Part shown: one piece after another, positions 1 through 8,600 of the stretch | How positions within the stretch are numbered: the stretch's first letter is position 1 | How the letters are laid out: each line of letters opens with the position of its first letter | Origin: Candidatus Tanganyikabacteria bacterium | GTDB taxonomy: Bacteria > Cyanobacteriota > Sericytochromatia > S15B-MN24 > VGJW01 | Length of the DNA stretch: 32,783 bases | Assembly (NCBI GenBank): GCA_016867235.1 | Contig: VGJY01000033.1 | Location: 1 to 32,783, forward strand | Reading direction: 5' to 3' | The notes under the pieces: generated by a model | The model's database searches: none | What the model saw: the letters and a program-made list of their open reading frames with translations, nothing else | Told to the model about the DNA's origin: nothing | Made by a program: the position numbers and the translations under genes

Positions 1-120
1 CGCTCAAATGACCTGGCGCCTATCGGACGCAGGCACGGAGGCCTGCGCCACCGATGCAACGGGTGGGGCCGGCCTCCGTGCCGGCCGCGATGCCGGAGCG
101 AAGTCATCAGAGCCGCGCTA
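1..120 (+). repeat. MITE-like element, copy 1 (left end cut by window)
   Basis: This is the right 120 bp of the 126-bp element seen complete at 1497-1622; the alignment predicts six more bases outside the window. It ends in the right terminal inverted repeat (GAGCCGCGCTA) at 120 and is followed by TGA (121-123), the presumed 3-bp target duplication. It contains both hairpins: stem CGCAGGC with loop ACGGAG, and stem GGCCGGC with loop CTCCGT. Short open frames inside it are by-products of the repeat. Confidence 0.9.
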
Positions 121-243
121 TGAGACCGAGGTGTGATTCCGGCGGGCGACACAACCGGCACGCAGGGCCTTCGACCGGAAGGCACCCCGTGTCCGGGGCC
201 TTGCGGAGTCTGACCGAATTGCGAACGAGGAGGAAATGGAAAG

Positions 244-606
244 ATGGCTATCGCCGACGCAACCGCCAAGAAGCTCGCCAAGCCCGTGGCAAAGGCTCTC
301 AAGAAGAAGACGATCGTGCCGCCGCACCTGCTCGAGCGGGCGAAGGCGGCCAAGCTGGTCGACCGGTACGTCAAGCAGAAGCTGACCACGGCCGGGTCCA
401 CGGTCCCGGAGATCACCGACCTGGCGTTCAAACCGGCCAAGATGAAGGGCCTGTGGGCTTTCAAGGGCAAGGCCCAGCGGCAGGCGCTCGTGATGGGACG
501 GCCGCTGGGCGGCCAGATCCTCGAGTTCAAGGGAATGGTCAACACCCTGACCGAGACGGTGTCGGGCTTCGCGTCGAAGGTGATCGGCAATCTCCGGAAG
601 TTCTAG
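244..606 (+). CDS. Hypothetical small basic protein (120 aa)
   Basis: I do not recognise this family. The start is set by a strong GAGGAGG Shine-Dalgarno at 227-233, ten bases before ATG 244. The protein is lysine- and alanine-rich at the N-terminus (alternating KK/A stretch, residues ~8-24), strongly basic overall, and has no signal peptide or convincing membrane segment. The basic character could fit nucleic-acid or membrane-surface binding, but that is only inference. It lies between a repeat copy and a GC-rich hairpin (643-675) and is followed on the same strand by another small gene with an equally strong ribosome binding site. The two may be co-expressed, but the hairpin between them argues for partial separation. 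Confidence 0.75.
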   Translation: MAIADATAKKLAKPVAKALKKKTIVPPHLLERAKAAKLVDRYVKQKLTTAGSTVPEITDLAFKPAKMKGLWAFKGKAQRQALVMGRPLGGQILEFKGMVNTLTETVSGFASKVIGNLRKF

Positions 607-642
607 GCACCTCGGCAGCCGGGTGAGTTAGCCCTCCCGGTT

Positions 643-675
643 CGCGCCCCCCGCCCGGCGGAAGCGGGGGGCGCG
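643..675 (+). terminator. GC-rich hairpin downstream of the 120-aa gene
   Basis: A 12-bp perfect stem (CGCGCCCCCCGC paired with GCGGGGGGCGCG) with a 9-nt loop lies 37 bases after the stop at 606. Only a weak ATTTG tract follows, so it could be a weak terminator or an mRNA-stabilising hairpin. Confidence 0.45.
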
Positions 676-766
676 ATTTGCGCGCTCGCGGGGACCGAGC
701 GCGCACCTGGCTGCGACCCGGTTGTGATTGCCGCGGCCGAGAGCTCTCCAAGAGGAGGATTTCAAG

Positions 767-1288
767 ATGGCAAGCATTCCAGGCATCCAGGTCGTCAACG
801 GCCCGAAAGTCCAGCCGGACGTGATGGTGCGCCTCCGGCCGGGGGCCGAAGCGCCCGCGATCGCGGCGGCGAAGCAAAACGGCGCCGAGGACGTCTTCGT
901 GCGGATCGGCGAGGACACCTACGTCGGCAGCAAGCGAGTGGGCGGTTCCCCGGTCAAGTCCGGCCAGGCCGTCGAACTGGCCGGGCGGATCGGCAAGGTG
1001 ATCGCGGTGGACGACGACCAGCGCGGCAAGCGCGAGTTCACGCGGGTCTCGGTCGAACTCGTGTCGGCCGTGGCCGCCCTGGGCGCCGGGCTGTTCGGGT
1101 TCACGGCCTTGCTGGTGGGCCTGTCCGGAGCCGGGTTCTTGGCCCTCGGGCTCGGAGTGCTTCTGATGGCGGCAGCCGTGGCACTCTATTACCTCGGCAC
1201 CCGCCTGCGGGACTGGCTCACGCAGCAACTCGGCGAACGCGCCGACCTCGAGCGGCTGCAGGCCTTTGGCGACGCCGTCGTGGACTAG
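767..1288 (+). CDS. Hypothetical membrane protein (173 aa)
   Basis: The family is not recognised. ATG 767 is preceded by AGAGGAGG (751-758) at good spacing; an upstream GTG in the same frame (728) has no such site. The first ~100 residues are soluble and look beta-rich (alternating Val/Gly/Asp pattern). Residues ~105-150 hold two adjacent hydrophobic segments rich in Ala, Gly and Leu, which should form a membrane hairpin, followed by a short charged tail ending AVVD. This suggests a cytoplasmic N-domain anchored in the membrane. It may pair with the small basic protein upstream. A strong terminator follows immediately. Confidence 0.75.
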   Translation: MASIPGIQVVNGPKVQPDVMVRLRPGAEAPAIAAAKQNGAEDVFVRIGEDTYVGSKRVGGSPVKSGQAVELAGRIGKVIAVDDDQRGKREFTRVSVELVSAVAALGAGLFGFTALLVGLSGAGFLALGLGVLLMAAAVALYYLGTRLRDWLTQQLGERADLERLQAFGDAVVD

Positions 1289-1302
1289 CGAATCGTACCC
1301 GC

Positions 1303-1338
1303 AAAGGGGATCGGGGCTTCGAGCCCTCGATCCCCTTT
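1303..1338. terminator. Bidirectional intrinsic terminator between convergent genes
   Basis: A 16-bp stem with one bulged base begins AAAGGGGATCG and its other arm reads CGATCCCCTTT, followed by a T run (TTTT). The A run at the other foot gives T residues on the minus strand. It lies 14 bases after the plus-strand stop (1288) and just past the minus-strand phosphatase stop (1345), so it can serve both. Confidence 0.85.
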
Positions 1339-1344
1339 TCCCTA

Positions 1345-2124
1345 TCAGGCGATGACGCCAAGTCCATCCAGGTGCGCCGTGTCGCCAAGGAAGAGCAGGC
1401 TGGCGCCGGCCGGACCCACCTCGACCGCCGTGAGCGATCCCTCGGGAACCGCCCACTCGGGCCGCCCCGCGAAATCCGCGCCCAGCAGGGCACTCATAGC
1501 GGCGCTCAAATGACCTGGCGCCTATCGGACGCAGGCACGGAGGCCTGCGCCACCGATGCAACGGGTGGGGCCGGCCTCCGTGCCGGCCGCGATGCCGGAG
1601 CGAAGTCATCAGAGCCGCGCTATCAGCATGACCTGGATCGGGCCGCCATGGGTCACCAGGAGGGCGCTACCCGGCTTCGTGGCGAGGATGTCGTGCATCG
1701 CCGCCAGCACTCGACTCTCGAGGGCGCGCCGGCTCTCTCCGCCGGGCGGGGCGAAGTCCTCGCCGCGGCGCCAGGCCACGAGGGTCGGCTCCTTGCGCCG
1801 CTCCGCCTCTTCCAGGGATACGCCGGTAAGGTCGCCCCAGTCGACCTCCATCAGGCCCGCGTGCACCGCGGCGCGGAGGCCGGTCCCGAGCAGGGCGATG
1901 ATCGCGGTGAGGCGGGCACGCCGGAGAGGACTCACGTACGCGGCGGGCAGCGTCTTGCCGCCGTCGGTCAGGGCGGTCAGGCGCCGCCCCAGGCGGATGG
2001 CCTGCAAGACGCCCAGGCCGCTGAGCCCGTCGTCGCGCCTGCCGCGCAGGATGGCCCCGCCTTCGGGTTGCCCGTGGCGGGCCAGGTAGAGCGTCGTGAG
2101 CATGGCTTGTGACCTCGTCATCAT
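1345..2124 (-). pseudogene. Histidine phosphatase (phosphoglycerate-mutase-like) split by element insertion
   Basis: The intact 5' part (2124-1609 as an open frame) encodes a histidine phosphatase with the LARHGQ phosphate pocket near residues 14-19, an Arg in PLRRARLTA, the acidic MEVDWGD motif and the second catalytic His in LLVTHGGP. After V-M-L a 126-bp element (1497-1622) interrupts the gene; the element supplies four residues (IARL) and a stop. Removing the element and one TCA/TGA target copy restores a continuous frame: VML continues into SALLGADFAGRPEW and ends at the TGA at 1345-1347, giving ~209-216 aa, normal for the family. All catalytic residues lie in the 5' part, so a truncated product might keep some activity. 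The ATG at 2103 (after GAGG) is a better start than the tandem ATGs at 2124. It is the last gene of a minus-strand operon behind an HTH gene. Confidence 0.88.
1497..1622 (+). mobile_element. MITE-like element, copy 2 (complete, inside phosphatase gene)
   Basis: A complete 126-bp copy has imperfect terminal inverted repeats (TAGCGGCGCTCAAATGACC at the left; TAGCGCGGCTCTGATGACTT is the reverse complement of the right end). It is flanked by TCA on both sides (1494-1496 and 1623-1625). Internally it has two hairpins: CGCAGGC/GCCTGCG around loop ACGGAG, and GGCCGGC/GCCGGCC around loop CTCCGT. It encodes no protein and must be moved in trans. Excising it plus one TCA exactly repairs the phosphatase reading frame, which is direct evidence of insertion. 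Confidence 0.93.
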
Positions 2125-2161
2125 TGCATTCGCTCGCCGTTGCCGGGCTGCCGCCTTCGTT

Positions 2162-2365
2162 TCAGGCGAGCACCCGTCGATCCCGGAGGCGCTTCATGGC
2201 CCGGAACGCCGACCGTTCCGACACACCGCAGATCCGGGCGACCTCTTGCGAGGCGAAGCGCCCGTACCGCCGCAGGTACGCGAGGACGAGCACGTCGCAG
2301 AGGCCGAGTCCGCGGGCATGCAAGTCCCGCAGCTCCTCGAACGACAATTCGGCGGGCTCGACCAC
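2162..2365 (-). CDS. Small winged/helix-turn-helix DNA-binding protein (67 aa)
   Basis: A GTG start at 2365 is preceded by AAAGGAGG at ideal spacing. The 67-aa product is almost entirely a helix-turn-helix fold: a helix over residues ~8-22, then LVLAYLRRYGRFASQEVARICGV followed by a recognition-helix-like stretch (SERSAFRAMKRLRDRRVL). It resembles MarR/FaeA-like winged-helix modules that act as small regulators. It sits 65 bp downstream of the BTAD regulator gene and just upstream of the phosphatase, so it is probably co-transcribed with both. Target unknown; autoregulation is plausible. It is short enough that it may act as a dimer or as an accessory to the larger regulator. Confidence 0.8.
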   Translation of the reverse strand: MVEPAELSFEELRDLHARGLGLCDVLVLAYLRRYGRFASQEVARICGVSERSAFRAMKRLRDRRVLA

Positions 2366-2430
2366 GAGGCTCCTCCTTTCGCGCCGCGGCGGCGCCGAGG
2401 AGGGTGTCCCGCCCGGGAGCTACAGGTCGG

Positions 2431-4596
2431 TCACAGATCGCCATGGCCGAGCAACTCGGCCAGCTCGTCGGCGTCGGGGGCGTACCCGAGCTGCCGCTCG
2501 CAAATCAGCCGGAAGACCTGGACCTGGTGGCGGGCGAGTTCCCGCCGCCCCTGGGCCAGCAGGATCTCGATCAGCAGGCGGTGGGAGCTCTCGTCGGTCG
2601 GATGGATCTCGGTCATGCGCCTGGCGAGCGACTCGGCCGCGGCGGTGTCCGAGCGCGAGCGGTGGAACTCCGCGGCAAAGCGGAGGCCTTCCACGGTCCG
2701 GGCCCGCAGGCCCGCGCGCTCGACCTCGAAGTAGGGGAGGAGCACCTCTTCGTCGAAGAGATCGCCCTTGTATAGCGCGGCGGCGTCGCCATACTGGCCT
2801 GCGGCCGCCTCGGCGTCGCCGGCGGTCCGCCGGGCGTCGGCTCCGGCCAGCAGCGCCTCGAGATCGGCCAGATCGGATTCCGCCACCGCCTCGGGGAGTA
2901 GCCGGTACCGATCCTGATCGAAGACCACGTACCGTGCCTGGGCTCCGTCCGCCCCGGACTCGAGCGACTTGCGCAGCGCGTGGACCACCACCCGGAGGGC
3001 GTGTTCGGCACCCGAGCCCACCGCGCCGCCCGAAAGGGACTCGGCCAGCATCAGCCGATCCGCGCCCTTTGGCGAGACCAGCAGGTAGGCCAGCAGGATC
3101 TTGGCCTTGCGCCGCGGCCACTGCAGCTCCCGGCCGTCCGGGAGGAACACGCGCAGCGGCCCCAGCGCCTGGACTTTCAGGCCGGCAATCCGCGCCGCTA
3201 CGCCGGCTTGCGGCCGTGGGGCCGTCGCGGGAGAGCCCGTGCGTTCGAGCAGGCGCCGGGTAAGACCCGCCTCCCGGAAGCCGAGCGGCGGAAGGGCGGC
3301 CGCCACCCGGGCGAACTCGCCCGCCGCTCCGGGGCCGGGCGCCTCGGAACCGGTCGCGCCCTGCGCCACCAGGAGGGTCACCTGATCCTCCGGGAGCCCG
3401 GCTTCCTCCCAGCCGGCCGCCTCGAGGACCGTGGCCTCGAAGGATGGTCTGTCGCCGCGAGCCAGGGCGGCCGTGGCCACGGAGACCAGACAGGCGTAGA
3501 CCCCGGCGCCGTCGCCGCGTGCCTCGAATGCTTCCCGGGCGGCGCGGAACGCCTTCTCGGCTTCGCCTGCACGCCCCGATTGCGCCTCGAGACGACCGTG
3601 CCACAGGCGCGCCAGCGGCTCGGCGGATTGCCGCTCCGGATCCAGGGCGTCCAGCCAGGCCGCCGGAGTCGGGCGGCCTGGCGCTTCGTGCCGCTGGCCG
3701 CCCGGGCCGGCATGGGCCAGCAAGTGCGCGATGGCCGCTTCCCAGTCCTCGGAACGCTCGTAGGCCGCCGCGGCGGCCAGGTGCCATCCGCCACGCGTTT
3801 CAGGCGGAGCCGCCTCGCGCTCGCGCACCAGGGCCGCCACTCCCGGCGCGAGGCGAATCTCACCCGCCAGCTTGCCTGGCAAGACGCAGTAGCGGCGACC
3901 CAGTTCCTGGAGGTCGCGCCGGCCGGCGCCGATCTGCTCGAGGACCTGGAGCCGTGGCCGCCCGAGCAGCGCGGCCATGCGGAGCGCATCCCTGGCAGGG
4001 GCGTCCAGATCGTCCCAGATCGCGCCTGCCACCAGGTCCAGCAGGAGGTTCCAGGGGGGATCGGGAACCGTCGCATCGCGCTCGAGGGCCCGCGCCAGGG
4101 CCTGCGCCAGCGCACGCACCGCAATGGGCCACCCCGCCGCTTCGGCCAGCAGCTCGCGCCAGGCGGCTGGCACCGGGTGACCCGAAACCTCCTGGAAAGT
4201 CTCGTTGACCTCTCCCGAAGAGAGCGCGAGATCGAAAGGCCCCAGGCAAGCGGCCTCGCCCCTGGCCGCCAGTACCGACCAGAGCGGCGCCGGCTCGGTG
4301 CGCGTGGCCGCCAGGATTCTCACCCCGCGGTCTTCCAGCGCCTCGCGGATCAGCGGGTCTAGCCGGGCGCCCGCGAGGTGAAGATCGTCCAGGACCATCG
4401 CCGCTCCGGTCGCGGATTCGAGCGCGGCGCGAAACCGGTCGGCCAGGCCGGGGTCGTCGTCCCCCCGGATCGGGAAACGCACACGGGCGGATGCCGCATT
4501 CGCTTCGAAGGTCTCGAGCAGGCGGCTCTTCCCCCACCCGGCCGGAGCCGCCAGGATCAGCCCTCTCCAGCGGGGATCGTACCGCAGCTCGCGCAA
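2431..4596 (-). CDS. ATPase-OmpR-type HTH-BTAD transcriptional regulator (721 aa)
   Basis: The protein combines an N-terminal MalT/AAA-like P-loop ATPase with a C-terminal DNA-binding activator module. Walker A is APAGWGKS (residues ~17-24) and a Walker B-like MVLDDLHL follows near 67-74. The middle (~270-440) is alpha-helical and TPR-like. From ~475 an OmpR-type winged helix appears (LRVFLPDGRELQW...KAKILLAYLLVSP), followed by a bacterial transcriptional activator domain (~570-720) with TPR-like helices. In most SARP/BTAD proteins the DNA-binding part is N-terminal; here it is at the C-terminal end, after the ATPase. The start is TTG 4596, only five bases after the upstream stop and with AAGGA nearby, so translation is probably coupled. 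It likely activates genes in response to a ligand or partner protein; the divergent kinase next door is a candidate partner. Confidence 0.85.
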   Translation of the reverse strand: MRELRYDPRWRGLILAAPAGWGKSRLLETFEANAASARVRFPIRGDDDPGLADRFRAALESATGAAMVLDDLHLAGARLDPLIREALEDRGVRILAATRTEPAPLWSVLAARGEAACLGPFDLALSSGEVNETFQEVSGHPVPAAWRELLAEAAGWPIAVRALAQALARALERDATVPDPPWNLLLDLVAGAIWDDLDAPARDALRMAALLGRPRLQVLEQIGAGRRDLQELGRRYCVLPGKLAGEIRLAPGVAALVREREAAPPETRGGWHLAAAAAYERSEDWEAAIAHLLAHAGPGGQRHEAPGRPTPAAWLDALDPERQSAEPLARLWHGRLEAQSGRAGEAEKAFRAAREAFEARGDGAGVYACLVSVATAALARGDRPSFEATVLEAAGWEEAGLPEDQVTLLVAQGATGSEAPGPGAAGEFARVAAALPPLGFREAGLTRRLLERTGSPATAPRPQAGVAARIAGLKVQALGPLRVFLPDGRELQWPRRKAKILLAYLLVSPKGADRLMLAESLSGGAVGSGAEHALRVVVHALRKSLESGADGAQARYVVFDQDRYRLLPEAVAESDLADLEALLAGADARRTAGDAEAAAGQYGDAAALYKGDLFDEEVLLPYFEVERAGLRARTVEGLRFAAEFHRSRSDTAAAESLARRMTEIHPTDESSHRLLIEILLAQGRRELARHQVQVFRLICERQLGYAPDADELAELLGHGDL

Positions 4597-4601
4597 AGTC
4601 C

Positions 4602-5600
4602 TTACACCGCGAGGGGCGGGAAGATCCGCGCCAGGACCGGGTTTGTGCGAAACGCGTCTGCTAGCCCGGAAAGGGCCTCCAGGATGTCGAGGATGCGCTC
4701 GGGCGCGCTCGCGCGGGCGATCTCGGCGCGCGCTTCCCTGGGTGCCAGCCGGCGCGCCCGCTCCAGCGTGCGGGTGGCGTCAGCGAGCGCGTCCTCGGCC
4801 GCACGGAACTGCGCCAGGGCTTCTTCCAGCCGGGCCGCCGTCCCGGAGTCCGCTGCCGCGAGGGCGATTTGCCGGATGATGCCCTGGACCGGGGGCGCAG
4901 CCAGCGTGTACGCGGCGCTCCGGCCCGTGCGCACATACTCGGAGGCCGCCTCCAGCAGCGCCATGCGCTTGCGATGGCTGGCCAGCGCCGCCTGCGCGGA
5001 GGCCACGCCCCGGGCCGCCCGCAGGACGGCCATGTCGACCTCCACGGCCGTGCCCAGTCGAGCCGGCGCGGCCGGCCGTGAAGCCGGAGCGAGCGGCCGC
5101 GTGCCCGGTGGCGTGACGGCCGCCAGCAAGCTGCCGGCAGGGGCCGGGACCGCCGCTCCCCCGGCGCGCGGAACTGCCGGGCGGCCGGCAGGCGTGCCGG
5201 TACTGCCTCCTTCGGGCCCGAACAGGCGGCCGAGGACGGGATCGCGCCGGAACGTCTCGTGCAGCTCCAGCAGGGGGCCGACGCTGTTTTCAAGGGCCTC
5301 GGGCGCCAGCGTCCGGTGGTGCGCGAAGACCAGGTGGCGGGCCTCGACGTAGTGGTCGATCGCGGCCAGTACGCGCCCCCGCAGATCCCGATCCTGATCG
5401 CATCGCCTGGCGATCAGACGCACGAGGGCCGCCATCGGGCCGGACTCGGGAGCTCCTGGCGCATCTGCAGGGAGCTGGCGACCCGTGGCCGCGGCCAGGA
5501 TGCCCATCCGGGCGGTCACCTGGTCTATGGCGTCGCGGGCGAGCGCCTCGGCACGGCCCGCTCGGGCTGCCAGCGCATCTCCCCGATCTGCCGCTGACAC
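4602..5600 (-). CDS. Hypothetical protein with duplicated helical ends (332 aa)
   Basis: No family is recognised. I place the start at GTG 5600 because a TAGAAT hexamer lies 7 nt upstream and because longer versions would run into the kinase start region. The protein is all-helical and Ala/Arg-rich, with a Pro/Ala-rich linker around residues ~135-190. Similar motifs end both halves: LHETFRRDPVLGRLFGP near residue 120-135 and LADAFRTNPVLARIFPP at the C-terminus, suggesting an internal duplication. It is first in the minus-strand operon and directly coupled to the BTAD regulator, so it may modulate that regulator, but this is inference. No signal peptide or transmembrane segment is visible. Confidence 0.7.
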   Translation of the reverse strand: MSAADRGDALAARAGRAEALARDAIDQVTARMGILAAATGRQLPADAPGAPESGPMAALVRLIARRCDQDRDLRGRVLAAIDHYVEARHLVFAHHRTLAPEALENSVGPLLELHETFRRDPVLGRLFGPEGGSTGTPAGRPAVPRAGGAAVPAPAGSLLAAVTPPGTRPLAPASRPAAPARLGTAVEVDMAVLRAARGVASAQAALASHRKRMALLEAASEYVRTGRSAAYTLAAPPVQGIIRQIALAAADSGTAARLEEALAQFRAAEDALADATRTLERARRLAPREARAEIARASAPERILDILEALSGLADAFRTNPVLARIFPPLAV

Positions 5601-5607
5601 GGAGCGG

Positions 5608-5613
5608 ATTCTA
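5608..5613 (-). promoter_or_regulatory. -10 element TAGAAT, 7 nt before GTG 5600
   Basis: On the minus strand TAGAAT is followed by seven bases and then the GTG start. No Shine-Dalgarno is seen, so the transcript is probably leaderless. No clear -35 is present. Confidence 0.5.
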
Positions 5614-5675
5614 GCATCCGGCCGACCAATTCGCGTCGGGGGATTCGCGGGCTCGTGTTCCCGCCGCTTGCGGAG

Positions 5676-5681
5676 TAGATT
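5676..5681 (+). promoter_or_regulatory. -10-like TAGATT, 7 nt before ATG 5689
   Basis: TAGATT ends seven bases before the kinase ATG. The AAGG in between is too close to the ATG to be a good ribosome site. It mirrors the divergent promoter for the gene at 5600, giving a ~60-bp shared control region. Confidence 0.4.
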
Positions 5682-5688
5682 CAAGGTC

Positions 5689-8600
5689 ATGGCCGGGTTG
5701 GTCGCCGGAAGATACCGCCTCGAGAATGTCCTCGGGGAGGGGGCCATGGGCACGGTCCACGCGGCCGCCGATACCGTCTCCGGGCGGGGGATCGCGCTCA
5801 AGGTGATGAACCCCGCGCTGGCGGCCGAGCCAGCCTTCCGCTGGCGCTTCAAGCAGGAGTTCTGGCTGCTGTCCCGCCTGGGTCATCCGGGGATCGTCGC
5901 GGCATACGATCTGGGCCAGACGGAGGATGCGCTTCCTTACTTCACGATGGAGCGGGTGGCTGCGCCACCGAGCGAGGCCGCTGATACCGCTTCGCCGGGT
6001 GCGCTCGATGCGTTCGTCGTCGGCGTGTTGCGCCTGCTCGCGTACCTTCACGGCGCAGGGTACTTTCACGGCGATCTCAAGCCGGACAACTGCCGCCTGC
6101 TGCCCGACGGGCATGTCAAGCTCCTCGATTTCGGCCTGGCCGAGCCGATCGGGACCATCCGCGAGGCCATTCGCGGCACCCTGGAGTACCTGGCGCCCGA
6201 GGCGGCCAGCGGCCAGGCCCTCGACGGCCGGGTGGACCTGTACGCTCTGGGTTGCACGATCTACGCGCTGGTGAGCGGGGAGCCTCCGTTCCGGCACTCC
6301 AACCCCTGGCGACTGCTGCAGGCACATGCAACCGAGACCCCGGCGCCGCTCGAGGCCTCGGGCACGCCTCTGGCCCGCCGCTGGGGGCAGATCGTGGCGC
6401 GCCTGCTGGCCAAGCGGCCGCAGGATCGGTTCCCGTCCGCAAGCTCTGTCCTGGAGGCCGTCGGAGCCGATCCGGGAGCGCTCGATCAGGGCTTGCTCGA
6501 GGGTCCACTGGTGGGCCTTGCTGCGCCGCTCTCCCGGGTCCTGGAGGCGCTGGAAGAGGGGCAGGTCGGGGGCGAGCCGATCGCGGTTGCCGTCTGCGGG
6601 GATCCGGGCACCGGCAAGAGCCGGCTGGCCTCCGCGGTACGAGCCAGCCTCCAGGTAGCCGACCGGGCCGTGTGGGTGGGCCAGGCCGATGGCCTCCCAT
6701 ACGGGGTCTTCCGGCAGATCTGCAGCCAGGCGGCCGACACGCTGCGTCGGGCCCGGCCCGGCGCCGATGTGGCCCCCGAGAGCGTGGCACCATTGCTGGC
6801 GCCGTTTGCTCCGCTACCGCACGCGGACGGGCCCGCGGGCCGGGCGCGCCTGCAGGCCGGAGTTGCCGGCCTGCTCGGCGCAGCGGGCGAAGCGTGCGGT
6901 GGGGCGGTCGTGATCGTCGACGGGGCGGAGCTTCTCGATCGCGAGAGCCAGGATCTGGTGGCACTCCTGCGGCGTGACGCCGCTTGCCGGCGGCTATGCT
7001 GGGTGATCGCGGGAACTGCTCCGGCCGCGGGGGCAGATCTCGTGATCGACCTGCCGGCGCTCAGCCCGGCCGACACGGCCGAAATGCTGGCGGGGATGCT
7101 CGGCACGGGCGACGTGCCCGATGTGTTGCCGGGAGCCTTGCACGAGGTAGCGGCTGCCAACCCGCGACAGATGACGCGGCTCGTTTCGCGTCTGGTCGCC
7201 CGGGGCTTGCTGGCACGGAGCGCCGGGCGCTGGGATCTCGCTCCCGGCGCGCTCGCGGATCTCGCGGCGGGGCCGCGAGAGGTGCCCGCCGGCGGTTCAG
7301 CCGCGCTGCCAGGTGACGCCCTGGACTTGCTCGACCTGGCCGCCGCGACTTACCGGCCGATCCGGCTCGACGTGCTGGGTGCGGCGCTCGGGTGGGACGA
7401 AGGACGGCTCGCCGGGGCGCTCGACAGCTTGGTGCGAGCCAAAGTAGCGCGGCGTGCGGGAGCACGCGTGGCCATCGATGGCGACGTCCGCGATGCGACG
7501 ATGCCCGCACCGGCGCGCCTGCCGCGAATCCGGGCCCTCGCGGCGGCGCTTGCGGCTCTGCCCGACCCGCTGGCCCCCGAAGACGCCGAGGCTCTCTGGG
7601 AGCTGGCCCGGGACGCAGGTTTGCCAGAGGCGGCCCGGCGCGCCGGCATCGCCGCGGGGTTGCGCCGCCTGGCCCTCTTCTCGGCCGAAGGAGCGGCAGG
7701 GATTTTCGCGGGCGTGCTCGCCTTGCCGGGAGAGGCTCCCCCCGGGGACCAACTGGCAGCCCTGCGGGGCCTGGGCGACTCGTTGCGGCTGGCCGGGCGG
7801 GCTGCCGAGGCCGTCGAGCCTTACCAGGAAGCCATTTCGCTCTCCCGGCGGATTCCGCCCGAAGATGGCGCGGCGGCGCCCCTGGCCGACCTGCTCGTCA
7901 GCCTGGGAAAGGTGTGGCAGACGCGATCCCGCTATGACGAGGCGCGATCGGCTTTCGATGAGGCGGTGCGCCTCGCTGGGGCGGAAGGCCTGCACGGCGA
8001 GCGGGCCCGGGCGCTGGCGGCCTCCGCCCGCGTGCAGTACTTCCTGGGGGATGCGGCCGGAGCGCTCGACGCGGCGCGGACCGCGGTGGCGGCTGCTCGC
8101 GAGGCCGCCGACGAGGCGCAGGAAGCAGTGGCGCTGACATTCGAGGGCTTCCTCCTCTGTTCCCGTCCCGCCCCCGAACGCGACGAGGGGCTCGCGGTCC
8201 TCGGTCAGGCGATCGAGATCGCCGAGCGGCGAGGAGATCGCTACACGCTCAACCTCGCCCATTCCTACCTCGGCAACGCCGCCATGGCCGTCGGCGACCT
8301 CCCGGCGGCTCGGGCCGCGTTTGCGCAGAATCGCCGGATCTGTCGGGCCATCGGGGCTCGCGACGAGGAATCCTTCGCCATCCTCAACCTCGCGGTGGTC
8401 GCCCTGGAGAGCGGCGATTCGGCCGAAGCCTGCGCCCTGGCGAATGAGGCGGCTACCTGGGCCCGGGAAGCGGATCGGCGCTTCCCGCTCGCGATGGCCA
8501 GGGCCATCCAGGGGGCGGCAGCCCAGGAGACGGGGGGCGGCGGCCTGCCGCTGCTCGAGGAGGCCCTGGCGCTGGCGGCCAGCCTGGCCAACGCCCACCT

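Noticed and set aside
54-626. Open frames beginning MQRVGPASVPAAMPERSHQSRA in several places
   Set aside because: The shared N-terminus is a translation of the repeat element, not a protein family; downstream parts are out-of-frame shadows.
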